Source: Warburgia ugandensis (taxonomy: Eukaryota > Streptophyta > Magnoliopsida > Canellales > Canellaceae). From it: 64,000 bases of DNA. Shown one piece after another: positions 16,537-28,261 of the stretch. The notes under the pieces were generated by a model. The model saw only the letters and a program-made list of their open reading frames with translations, was not told where the DNA came from and searched no databases. Made by a program: the position numbers and the translations under genes. The first letter of the stretch is position 1. The number at the start of each line of letters is the position of its first letter. The stretch is from assembly GCA_035236585.1 (NCBI GenBank), contig CP141138.1, positions 27,849,437 through 27,913,436 of the forward strand. The letters run 5' to 3'.

Positions 16537-17378
16537 CCCACCCATTGCCCCTTTTGGGTTTTGTAAGCATTGATGTTTTCTTTTATGCTTTTTTTATCAT
16601 AAAAGTCAACAATTTGAAATTATAAATACTTAAAAAACCAAGAAAAAGTTAGTTGTATGGTGAAAGAAATGAGTGGGAGTATCATTTCCCTAATAATATG
16701 TATCACTCTCCATGAGAAAAATGGAATATACTAGCTACAACTATAAACATATGTCTCTTCATTTCCTAAACTACGAACTTATCACTTTAATCTTTCCAAC
16801 TACCATAGTTAACTTCAAGTTAGTCCTTCTATCAACTTTTCATTGATGAAAGTTAGTTTCTAGAATCACCCAGCTACATTATATTGTTTTCTTTATTTTT
16901 CTCAATTTTTTGTAAGAGAAAAAGAATTTTCAAGTTTCAAATTGACCATTATAATATTGAGATGTAATAATTTCTTACCTCAACTCCAATCTTTTCACAA
17001 CCCACCTTCCACATTGGAGTTTAGAACTTGTTGAAGATCTCACCATGGTTGATGTAGAGTTTTAGAATTACATTATAATTTAGAATTTGATGGAGGATTC
17101 CACTTTATATGGTTAGCTTTTAGAATTTAACATGATTGAAGCGAAGAATTTAGAGGAGGAACGGCAGAGATTTCAACTTAGAAATTTAAGTGGAGAATTA
17201 AAATAGTTCAAAAGCTACTTTTGTTTCTCAATCCCAAATGAAAGGGTAAAAAGATTCAAAGGCTTCAAATCTGAGTAGAGGTCTTCAATGAATGTTGAAT
17301 AACTTCTCTTTTGAGTGTACGAAAATGAATATCTTTTCTATAATTCTTCTCTCTATTCATTCATCTTTTTATTTCTTG
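16537..17378. other. unassigned AT-rich sequence
   Basis: Between the minus-strand LTR element and the solo LTR at 17379. No coding frame or known motif. By position it may be the left continuation of the Athila(-) fossil that resumes at 22250, but I see no sequence proof. Confidence 0.35.
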
Positions 17379-18038
17379 TGTAACACCTGTAAATACACAA
17401 TTCTGATAAGTAAATCCTTATACTTACAAAAAATAGGGTAAATTTTTTTTTATTTACTAAGTGTAATGGAGAATAATTGAATGTGTGTATTGAGAAATTA
17501 GGTTAGGATAACCAGCTGGAGTTGATTGTTGAGAGAATTTGGATATTTAGAAATAAAATTTCTAAGGAAAAAGAGATATTAGAAAATCACATTAAGTTAA
17601 CATTTAGTGATCTTCCAAAAGAAAAATGGAACCTAAACATAAATTGATGTTAGATTGAAGGGTTAGATAGTTCACTGACAAGCAAAGGTCTCAGCTTAAA
17701 CACCACCCAAAGCCCTTGCTAAGATTCCAAGAGAATAGCTAGAAAATGTAAAATAAAAATGTTATTGTCCATGGTACAATTGTAAAAATGCACCTTGAAG
17801 AGGATACAATTGAACAAAAACAAATGAGAGGTTTTATCTGAGGTACACTTAAGTAGATTAAGTCTTAATGGATTTAATTAGGACCATCCATGTTGGAGAG
17901 CACTAGCCAAGGGCAGCTAGCTTCCCATGTGTTCTTTAATTCCCACATGCAAAGTAACATAACTATAAAACTTTCATTTGAAAATTAGGCTGGGATTTCT
18001 AGCCATATGAAGAAGAAGGAGAGGGAGTTGCAGAGAAA

Positions 18039-18061
18039 GGGGGGGGGGGGGGGGGGGGGGG
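18039..18061. repeat. poly(G) tract, 23 bp
   Basis: Twenty-three consecutive G on the plus strand, directly after a purine-rich stretch (18009-18038). The proline-rich reverse-strand frames here are artefacts. Confidence 0.9.
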
Positions 18062-19669
18062 TGGGCCAGTAGGGAAGAAGAAGGAGATTGGCAAAGAAGG
18101 TGACTGGGGAACAAGGGGAAAAGTTGTAGAAGAAGTTGAGATTTGAAGGGAAGAATAAAGCAAGTGGTTTGGAATGTGGAGGGATAGCTGGACATTTAGG
18201 ATTCTTGCCTGAGTTTGAAGCTCCATGAAAAGAGTAGGAAGCTTGTAACCTAGAGGAAAACCATGGAAATCTAGCCATCCAAAACCAAATCTCAGGTAGG
18301 TGAATTTGTAGGATGAATCATGAATGGAAGCTTAGTTTATCAAAGAAAAATTGAGTGATTTTCCCTTCTTGAATGATGTGAAATCTGATTTTCTATAGCT
18401 AAAACTAGTAGCTTGCATGCTTTGGGAAATTTTAGTTCATGCTATTGATTCATCTTGTAATCCTTACTCAATTTATTGCATGAATCATTTACATGATCTT
18501 TGCATGCAAGCATGATTAGGAACCTATTCTTTTGTTAGTTAATTTTGACATTTGAACTTATCAAGACATGCTCTATTCTTGGACTGCACGCAATGTGCAA
18601 AAATAGGGCATGGTTCACACTCCTGAATGCCCTTCTCATTCACACTCAAATGGAGAATTGCTCTTGAGGTCCTCTTTTACATGAATAAACTTGCCTCTAA
18701 CACGCTAAAGCATGAAATTTTCAAATGGCTAGGGGAGAATTTCACTTTGCAAATCAGAATAGGGACTAGGCGTAACTTATTTTTCCTGCATGTAGGTAGG
18801 TAGATGGCGTCCAATCTCAGTTAAGAATCTCTTTTTTAGTTTCAGATTTTAAAGAGCTAAAATCTGGGTTCTAAAGGTAGCATGTCACTCTTCCAATTTA
18901 AACACAATTTTCCCCATGAAATTGATTTTCATTGTATAGTTATGAGGGGCTTTAGCAGGGAGAAGACAGTACTGGTTTTTGCACATTACTTGCAGAAAAT
19001 GGTACCAATCTATATTATCTACTAGGTTGCCATGAACCATCATGAGGAATGTATTAGGATTCCAAATTTAAATCAGTTATCCTATAGTGATTTCATCCCA
19101 ACCTTGAAACTAAGGAGTTCAGCTACCCAAAACCAGAACCGTGAGCACCAGTTTCCTACTTGAGTTATGCAGGAAAACAGTACCATGTCCTTTTCCTTAA
19201 TCTTGATTTAGGATACTTATTAGAAGGGTATTGGAAAAGGATGATAAACTTCTTATTATTGTTAAAAGGTTGAATGGTTTGTGCCAGAGTTGAATGCATT
19301 TGGAGAAAATTAGAATTTCTATGATAGTGAACAAATGAAAATGAAGACTATACTAGTGTTGGGATTTAGGAATGCAAAAAACTATACAGGAATTTGGGAA
19401 TCTAGAAAATTGTTCATAAAACTGGAACTCAAGAATATAGAATTCCTCCTAACCAAAATTTGAAAATGCTAGGAAAGTACATTTATGCTAAAATGCAAAC
19501 ATTTTAAGCTATATGAGGTTGGAAACTTTGTACTCTCGAGCTATGTCATGTGCTGGATAGTGTAGGAATACTTAAACCTTGTGTTGGGAAAATTTGAGAT
19601 GTTTGACTACACTTGTACAAGAACATGGAAATTCTTAGAGTCCTACGTTAAAAGTTCTTATGCATGGAC

Positions 19670-20090
19670 TCCTTCAACTCTCCTACCTATAAACTTAGTC
19701 ATCTATGACTTAGACTTTAATGCCAATACATCCAATAATCTAGACTCTTATGCCTTAGTTTTCCATGACATGATCTCCTCCAATTTAAGGCACATACTTT
19801 AAATCACTTAATCATTTACCACCCATGACTTGATCACACAAGTAATAGTGAAACATAGTCACCTATAACTTAAACCTTTTAAGTTTTAGTCCTCTAAGAC
19901 TTGGTCACCTATGTCTTAATCATTTGAGCTTTGGTCATCATTGACTTAATCTTTTCCTTAATCTCCTATGAAATACTTTCCATAACTTAAGTCACCTATA
20001 CCCTAAATCAACTATGCCCTAATGTCCTGAGACTCGGTCCCATATGCCTTAATCTTCCATGAGTAGATCTCTTATGCCCTAGTGAATTAA
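19670..20090. repeat. degenerate minisatellite in solo LTR
   Basis: Short units built on a core like CTTAGTCACCTATGA recur about every 15-35 bp with many changes (for example near 19698, 19855, 19905 and 19985). It looks like an old tandem array, not coding. Confidence 0.55.
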
Positions 20091-21652
20091 ATCATGTGAA
20101 ACTAGCCAATGATATGCCTTGTTGCTACTTAAATGTTAGGAAATTACATTCATATGAGCATAACTAGGTAAGATGAACACTTGATCATGCCTAGAATCCA
20201 AATTTGGGCTATATATGATTATCAACACAAAAGGGGATTAGTTAAAAGAAAAAATTGTTAAGTGTTATGAACCTTGTGATTGACACTATAAGAGTATTAG
20301 CAAGGGTATATTGATAAGATAACATCAAGCATGTCTTAGACCTAAGAACTATAGAAAATAGATTGTACTCTTATAGGATTGTAAGAATTCAAAATAAATG
20401 GAATTAGGGTCATAACCTAAGGACACTTAGTTACTCAGTGACATAACCAAAAGAATAATACATGAAATGTATTATCTAGATTAAGGTAAATAGATTCTAA
20501 TCAAAGAGAGGTTATTAAGACATTCAATACTAGAAACACTAGAGTTAGAAATAATGATATGTGTTCATGATAAATGGACATTGGTGCTTAAAATCCAAAA
20601 CAAAGATGACATCAACTAAAAGATTTCACTATAAGTTAATAATGGGATGAACAAAACATTTTACATCAATAAACATAGCATACCAGTGCATAACACACCA
20701 TCACATCATGATTTTTTATTTTTCCATGATTTGGACTAATAGGATTTGGCTAAGGGCCATGAGACATTGTTTTCATTAATACTTGACAAGAACTACAAGT
20801 GTCCTAGTGAGACCTGAGATATGGATTTTTATGAGCCGTGAGTTATGGTTTCATCAATGTTATAGGAAGGAACTTTAGGAGTGGCCCTAAGTCTTAATCG
20901 ATGGGTATTTGCTGATACTTAGGGAGGCACTCTACAAATAACTACATGCCCTTATGATTGTGGATTTCATCAATGATTTGGACATTGACTCTAAGAGTGT
21001 CCTAAGTATCTAATTGGTCGGTAGATGCACTACAAGTACCATAAGACCTGAAGGCATGCACGCCTGGGGCACACTAAGACTTGGAGGCAGGTGCGGTACA
21101 TGCCCGCGTAAGTCTTGGAGACCTTATTCTAGGAGGTGTAATTGGCCACTGATATCTAAGATGAGATTGATACCAGCCCTGCCATGAAGATGGCGGCAAT
21201 AGGGATACCTTCTTAAGGGAAGTACTTTGAGTGGCAGTCGGGTAATCTCCATGAGGTCCAATGAGTCATGGTCCATGAGGGTATCCATGAGTAGATGTAG
21301 AGGCCACGATAATTGCGAGTGGGTGGCGGTAGGGCCCTATGAGCTTAACGCTTGAGACCATTGTTCCCTTTTGGTAGGACTGTGTGTCATAGATGCATCC
21401 TTAGTGGTAGATCTGTATGCCACTGATATGGAGCGATTAGTTTTCCACAGCGATGTGGGCATGGATTTGTGCATTAGGGACTGAGGGCTATGCGCCTTAG
21501 TTCGATTTCAGTTGCTTTGAGCACATTAATTTTGATTGATTTATTAGATTTTTTTAAACATTGCAGATGATTTTTTATCACCAGTTTTTCTTCGTGGATC
21601 TTTATTTTACATGTCATGATTTCTCATTTTTAGAAACTATGTACATTATATA

Positions 21653-21676
21653 TGTGTGTGTGTGTGTGTGTGTGTG
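21653..21676. repeat. (TG)n microsatellite
   Basis: Twelve TG units. The diverged copy of this LTR has a shorter tract near 49584-49597. Confidence 0.95.
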
Positions 21677-22249
21677 GAGATACATACACTTTTACCTATG
21701 AAACTGTAAGTCCTATTTTAGGCATTCTGGCTTGTATTAGTTTTTCACCCTACTATGAGTTGTTTTTTTTGTTAACCCCTTACAACCAAAATTTTAAGTG
21801 ATGCACTAGGTAGCTTGAGCACGAGAGACACAGGAAAGGCGAAAATACCTAGATCAGTTTGGATGTTAGGAGAATTTGCTTTTAGAGTAGTTTCTTTTGA
21901 TAGGATCCATGTGTAGGGTTTCATTTTGGGTATTGTATGTAACTTAAATTTCTATTAACACATTGGATGACTGTAATATAGACTATTCTAGTTATTCAAA
22001 TGGTTTGTGTGACATTACTTGTGATAGTATGGGTGATCTTGTGCCATGTATCTTTAACCATTCTTTAGTTAGAAGACTATCATTTTACTTGTATGTGGAG
22101 GTTTCACCATAACTCCCAAAAGAAGTTGATGAAATTCTCAAAATTAACTAAATATGTATTATCAGTCTCATAATGTTTTCTAAAACAAGGAAATTTTCAT
22201 TGCTTTCCATCTTAAAATCAATAAATGCTTGAAAAACCGGGATGCTACA

Positions 22250-24332
22250 TCTAGATAATTCTTTGTATCTCTTTAAAGGAAAGCTCTTTGTAGATACTTT
22301 AATGTCTGTCACTTAGACTTTTTTCATTTTTGAACTTTTTCTACCATCTCTACTCATTTTTGAATAATAGAAAATGGATATTTAATATTTAATAAGGTTT
22401 CTGGGTTGTAATAGATAAGTTTTGAAAATAAAAGGCTTACTAGGAAGCTCAAAGGGTTTAACTAGTGGTATAATATATTGGGTAGGCTATATGTCTCTGG
22501 GCTAAAAAAAGATGACCTATATTATTTCCTAATGTCAATCAAATTCAATAAATGTTTAAGAAAGTTAGTACTCCCATTAGCGATTCTTGGCAATTGACCA
22601 AAACAAAGATATTGGGATCTTTCAAAGTTAATGTTTGCTAAAGAAAAATATGGAATTATATACAATCGTTAAAAAATGATAGTCTTTAATATTCATTGAG
22701 TTTCCACAAATTTTTCTTAAGGTCTCTAATTCATAACTATCTATCTATCTAGACAATGCATTCTGTGTAAGTGTCTTTTGAGATTTAGCTTTATAAATAC
22801 TTTAGTACATATATAAAATTTATAATTAATCATATGCATGTTTCTTAATAAGTTAAAGTAGGAGAAATACTAAGATTGAAAAAATCTGATTCTCATCACA
22901 ATAAAGGAATTTGACATTAAAAACTTAAATATATATATATATATATATTAAGAACCAAGAGAAACTCAAAATTCTCGTCCATATCTACATCCCCAAGCCT
23001 ATACTAAACATTGTCCCTACTGTTTTGAAATATAGGACTCTTATATGTTGACGAGGTAATGTAGAAAAATGAGACCATGCAATGTTAGGTTACTTGCCAA
23101 TAAGCACTCAGTTTAACATCTTCAACTAGGCAAACAATGTTAGTATAATGATGAATGCATGCTAGAGTCATGATGAATACAGATGTCATGGATCATGCAA
23201 TGGTGGGTCATGATAAACATGATCCTCTTTTAGAATTTCCTCTACTTTAGGTTTGATCAATTCTAGAAAGGGTTTTAACCTTTGACTATTCACTTGGAAA
23301 ATCTCCCCATCCTTTTCAATCTCAACTACCCCATGAGGATAAATAGTGTAAACAATGTAGGGTTTAGTCCATAGAGAATGAAGCTTGTGCAGAAAGAGAT
23401 GCATCCTAGAGTTATACAAAAGGACCTTTTGTCTAGGTGTAAAGGATCTATGAAAAATGTGCTTATCATGATGAGCTTTCATTAAGTCCTTGTATATCCT
23501 AGTAATCTCATATGCATCTTTCCTAAGTTCATCCAACACATTAAGTTGGTGTTTTTTATGGTTCCCGACATTGTCTAAGTCACAATTCATTTTTTTAATG
23601 GCCAACTATGCTTATGCTCAAGTACTATTGGGAGACAACAGGCCTTTCCATAGACCAAACAGTAGGGCGACATTCCTGTACGGGTTTTGAATGCAATACA
23701 GTAAGTCCATAATGCATCAATAAGTCTCAATGACCAATCTTTTCAACTAGGATTAACCGTCTTTTCTTAGATCCGCTTAATTTCCATATTGGACACTTCC
23801 ACTTGTCCATTAGTTTGTGGATGGTATGGGATAGTAATTTCATGGTTTACCCCATATTCTTTTTCAAATTTTCAAACACTCTATTATAGAAGTGTTTTCC
23901 CCCATTATTAATAATGGCCTATGGAGTACCAAAGAGTGTAAAAATATTTTCTTTCAAAAATTGAACCACCAATTTGTGGTCATTGGTCTTACATGCCATG
24001 GATTCTACCCATTTGGATATGTAGTCCACTCACCACAAGGATGTAAAGGTGATTGAAGGAATTGGAAAAGGTACCATAAAGTTGATGCCCCAAACATTGA
24101 AATGCTCAATAATCAGAATGGTATTCAAGGGTATCATATCTCTTTTACCCATATGCCCTAATTGTTGGCATCTGTCACATGCTATGTAATAAGCATGAGA
24201 ATTCCTAAAGATGGTGGGCCAGTAGAAATCGCACTGCAAAATTTTTGCAGCCATTTTCTTTGCAATGAAGTGGCCCCCAAATGCATGGTTATGTCAAAAG
24301 ACAATGAGTTGATGATGCTTGTTATTTGGTAT
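22250..24332 (-). mobile_element. Athila-type Ty3/gypsy fossil (3' part of pol and downstream region)
   Basis: Minus-strand fossil. The pol part (23186-24332) carries integrase; 22250-23185 is the region after pol. An open stretch at 23186-23605 holds the integrase C-terminal side, with KHQLNVLDELRKDAYE, SFTPRQKVLLYNSR and, near its end, VNSQRLKPF, all typical of Athila/Tat-lineage integrase. A second piece (24030-24254) holds the zinc-finger side (DRCQQLG) and the core start (FNVWGINFM). It is broken. A 4.9 kb LTR borders it on the left and a Del element is inserted on the right (24333). The same fossil with the same neighbours recurs at 50176-54944. Confidence 0.8.
22929..22949. repeat. (AT)n microsatellite
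   Basis: About ten AT units in the region downstream of Athila(-) pol; absent from the matching place in the second block (near 50860). Confidence 0.9.
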
Positions 24333-24502
24333 TGTAACAGCTCGAGTTTTTATAATATAGATATTTATTTTGCATGGGATTGATAAAAAAATTTTAATTG
24401 GCTCTACTAGTTATACGGGGAACAAGAATACTTTAGAACTAGAGTTAAAGTCTCTAAATTAGCCACAAAATAGTCTTTTTGGAGAAACTTCCTTATCCAA
24501 AG

Positions 24503-26888
24503 TGTAATGACTCCAATTTTGTAATTCCAAGTTTAGCAATGAAAAGTGCAGTTTTTAAAGGAAAGGGCATTTTAGTCATTTCACCATTCACTTTTACTGA
24601 ACCTAGAAATTTGGTCCTAAAAGTGGTTCCATTAGATGCGTCTCGGAAAAAGGAATCCAACGAGACCAAAATCACCCAAAATGGAGTTAAAATGAGCAAG
24701 ATATGACCCTTTGAAGTTTAGGGGCAAAACTATAAATTTTACAAAAACGACTTAACCTGAAAAACACAGGTGCCCGTTTTGATACGGGCACCCCGTTGTC
24801 TTCAACCTCTAGAGGGTTCTAGAACAGCGGTGATTGGAGGAGAAATCACCACCATTCTAGAGGTTTCTCCATCGCCATTCAAAGGCGGTGAGAGCCCCCT
24901 CCAGAACCCTCTCTTAGCTCTATAAATAGAGCTCTTGGGTGCCTCTAATGGAAGCCCAAAATGTTGAAGAAAACCAGTTGTGAAGTAGTGACCTAGAGGG
25001 AAAAACGAGGAGAAAACCCAGCAACGAGCCAACTACGTCCGAGATCGCTCAAAACCCATCTCCCCCATAGTTAAAAGGTCAATTTCCCTAAGTTTTTGCA
25101 TGAAAAACCATGCAAAACAGAGCTCAGGAGAGCCACCAAGGACCGAGGGACATTCCCTAGGCCGCACTGGTTTGACAGGGGTCGAACCAGGGTGTCCTGA
25201 GGATGTCCCGGTCCCCCAGACGACGGAACGTTCTAGTCAGAACGTTCCACGTCGTCTCCATTTGAAAAACCAAACGGGCGCGTCCAGGGACGCGCCCGCT
25301 AAAGAGGAAAATGGCGGAGCGTACCGCGCATCTGCAGATGCGCCAGCTGAGGCGCACGCTGCAGATGCGCAGCGCTCTAACAGCATGTCGAATTTTGGTT
25401 ACTTAAGGAAGCTGGGGCACACGTCGCAGACGCACAGCGCCCTAGCATTCCGTCTTTTTATCTTTAAGGCTCTATGTACATACGACACTAAAATGTTTAT
25501 AACTTGAGATCTAGAGCTCCGATTGACCCTTAGAATAGGATGGTGGCGCGTGGCCACTAGAACAATGGAAAACTAAGGAAACCAAGGCCCAATTAGGACC
25601 TTAGAACACCCATAGGCATAGGTTGGACCCCTAATGCCTAAGTAATAAGACCAATTACTCTAAATCCCATAAAAGATAGGCCAAACTAACCTTGATTCCC
25701 CAAATCATGATCACGAGCGTCCAAGGACAAAAGGGTTAGCGCGACCTAATCAGGTAGGTGCTCTATCACTATTAGATTCTTTTAAAAGAACTATTATTGC
25801 TTTGAGAACATATGTTTTAAATATATGACTTGATTTGCATGACTTAATTCAGCATGCATGATAAATGCTTTGTACATAGCCATGTTTTGAAATGATTGCA
25901 TATACATTATGCACATACATGTGTTGCAAACAAGTGCATACATTGCATGATTTAAGTACTTGCAAAGATTGCATGTCCTTGAGGGTTGTCAAAAGACGCT
26001 GGAGTGCCGAGGGCCAGGCAGTTGTGAGGGACCCAAAGAGAACAGGTTTTGAAAAGTGGTTTTGGCTCATTTAATCTTATGTGATTTGGGCAAGTAAGCC
26101 CGTGGGAGCTATGCCGAGGGGTCTGGGTTGGCCACTCGGCCTCTACCACTAATAGGTGGATGGGTACCACGCCCAAAAAGAGGCAAGTCCTTACGTCGAC
26201 TGCATGTGGTACAGGGGCTACCACTGGTGTCACGGCACTGGGTCGACGTGTCATAGGCCCCGTGGAGGCTATGACCGAGTGTCCTCAGGTACCCGGGGAC
26301 CACACGGCGAGGAGGTCGTGGGCATAGTGGACCCTATGGTTTGATGATTTATGTGCATTGCATATGGCATGATATGAGGATGGTTGACCATTCCATACTA
26401 GATATCCATGAGTTGGACTCCATGAAGCATCTATTGCATATCATTATGTTATCATATATATATGATACTTTCAATTTTGGATTATGTGATCTTTTAAGTC
26501 ATTAGTATTTCAATTTGATAATGGATTCTTATACTGATATTGAACTCGAGTATTCAAACATACACATGTTTTGAATGACCATATGATTTTAAAACATCTC
26601 ATGCATTTATAAAACTAGTAGTGATAGGCTTCTACTGAGTATAGTATATACTCACCCATTCCTCAACATTTTTCAGATACAAAGTAAATACTTAAGGGCG
26701 AGGAACGTTTGTACTAGGAGACATAGACCAAAGTACAAGTAAGTAAACCCCTATCTCATGTTTCAATGTTACTTGATTGTAGTTACTCTCTAATAGCTGG
26801 GGGCTGTGACTAACACTTTCTTGGGAATAATATTGATTTAAACTTTGCCATGGCTAAACTATTGGAGAATGTGTTTGACACTCGGGGT
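24503..26888 (+). mobile_element. nested long LTR in the Del 5' LTR
   Basis: Starts TGTAATGACTCC right after the Del LTR text CCTTATCCAAAG and is closely similar to the solo LTR at 51794-54496 over most of its length. Contents in order: promoter-like CTATAAATAG (24920-24929), a GC-rich palindromic zone (25130-25450), donor-like CAGGTAGGTG (about 25751-25760) and the stem-rich module (26139-26255). Similarity to the other copy ends near 26888, where Del LTR sequence resumes. No coding region is present; the GC-rich frame at 25100-25507 is not a gene. Confidence 0.75.
24920..24929 (+). promoter_or_regulatory. TATA box of the nested LTR
   Basis: CTATAAATAG, about 417 bp into the LTR, identical to 52209-52218 in the related LTR. 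A short inverted repeat GCCCGT/ACGGGC lies about 140 bp upstream (24772-24789) and is also conserved. Confidence 0.6.
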
Positions 26889-27860
26889 TTAAATTAACAT
26901 GATTTGATCTACTTTATTCATTGATATATTATGCACTCTCAACCCTCGAATGATTATTGATTTGATCGATTGAGCTCATATTTTGAGCATGTGTACCCTC
27001 TATTCCCATGATCCATCCATGAGCATTGTTGATCCTTTAAATTTCATGCCATGCACTCTTATTTGATTAATTTTTAATGCTCATGCACACATTGTTTAAT
27101 ATTTTCTAATGTACACATAGTGCATAGTTTTTCTTTTTATTCTAAAGTTTATAGGTCATGGATCTATCTTATTAGTGCATGCACATATAGTTTATGTAAA
27201 TCCTAAGACTATTGTGTCATAGATCTAATTTATAGGAACATGCACATATAGTTTTCTAAATTTTAATGTTTAATCCATGCCCCACACTCATGTGTCATGT
27301 AAACCACATGATCATTTTAAGTTTAGTACATGGACACCTTTTATTCATTGACCCAATTCTTAGCATGCACTTATTCATTTTTATAACTTTTAGTATTTTA
27401 CCATTTTATTCCACTTGAAAGTGCATGCCAATCATTCTTGTCTTACTAGCGATATGCTAATTGATCTCCCATGTAATCCATGTGCATGTGAGTCAATCTT
27501 GTGAACCAATGCGTACACATAGAGATACTATATTATACTACCAATTGATTTAAGTCCAAGGTCATGCGCATAGTTATTTGTTGATTAGAGATCATGCACA
27601 CAACTTTATGTTGATTGAAGATCATGCACATGAGCTATTTGGTTAATCCAATAACACATGCATGAGCTATTGTTTAATTCAAGGTCATGCATATAGTTTA
27701 ATCATGATCCATTTCATACACGCCTTTGATTTTGGTTTTATATGCTTCTGTTTCATGGCTTCCGAGTTCCAATTTCATACACTCTTTTGATTCATTTTGA
27801 AATAAGCACACCATGTATCACTATTTATAATCTCATTCAATGATTATGTGAACATAGGAG

Positions 27861-28004
<144 letters not shown>

Positions 28005-28261
28005 AGACCTTATCCTAATTAGGGTTCTGCCACATGAATCTTATTCCTCCATTCATCTTTATTAAGTACCATGGCTTCATTTAGTCCCAAAGTTTTTAAA
28101 TCTTTTATCACCACTTTTATCTATGTTCTTTTGGGCCTTCCCCTTGCCTTTTAGAACCTTCTACTTTCATTGCCTCACTCCAAACTAGTGCCATTTTTAT
28201 CTCCTTCGGACATGTCCAAACCATCTAAGTTTAATATCACTCATCTTGTTACCTATTGATG

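Larger units (their letters stand above)
17379..22249 (+). mobile_element. solo LTR, about 4.87 kb
   Basis: Starts TGTAACACCTG and ends GGGATGCTACA. Flanking 5-mers are TCTTG (17374-17378) and TCTAG (22250-22254), a near-perfect target duplication. No gag, pol, primer site or second LTR is visible inside. Landmarks: CTATAAA near 17964, a donor-like CAGGTAGGTG at 18293-18302, a 23-G run at 18039-18061, a degenerate minisatellite at 19670-20090, a GC-richer zone at 21040-21480 and a TG microsatellite at 21653-21676. Its last 0.83 kb recurs at 49350-50175 with the same right-hand flank. A 4.9 kb LTR is long but known for plant Ty3/gypsy elements. Confidence 0.7.

Noticed and set aside
17974-18278. 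Proline-rich reverse-strand frames as an extensin-like gene
   Set aside because: The proline run is the reverse of the poly(G) tract, and three frames overlap in the same place without conserved features.
25100-25507. 135-codon GC-rich frame as a host gene
   Set aside because: It lies in the leader of an LTR, has no known domain, and the related LTR (52390-52740) does not keep the same frame.
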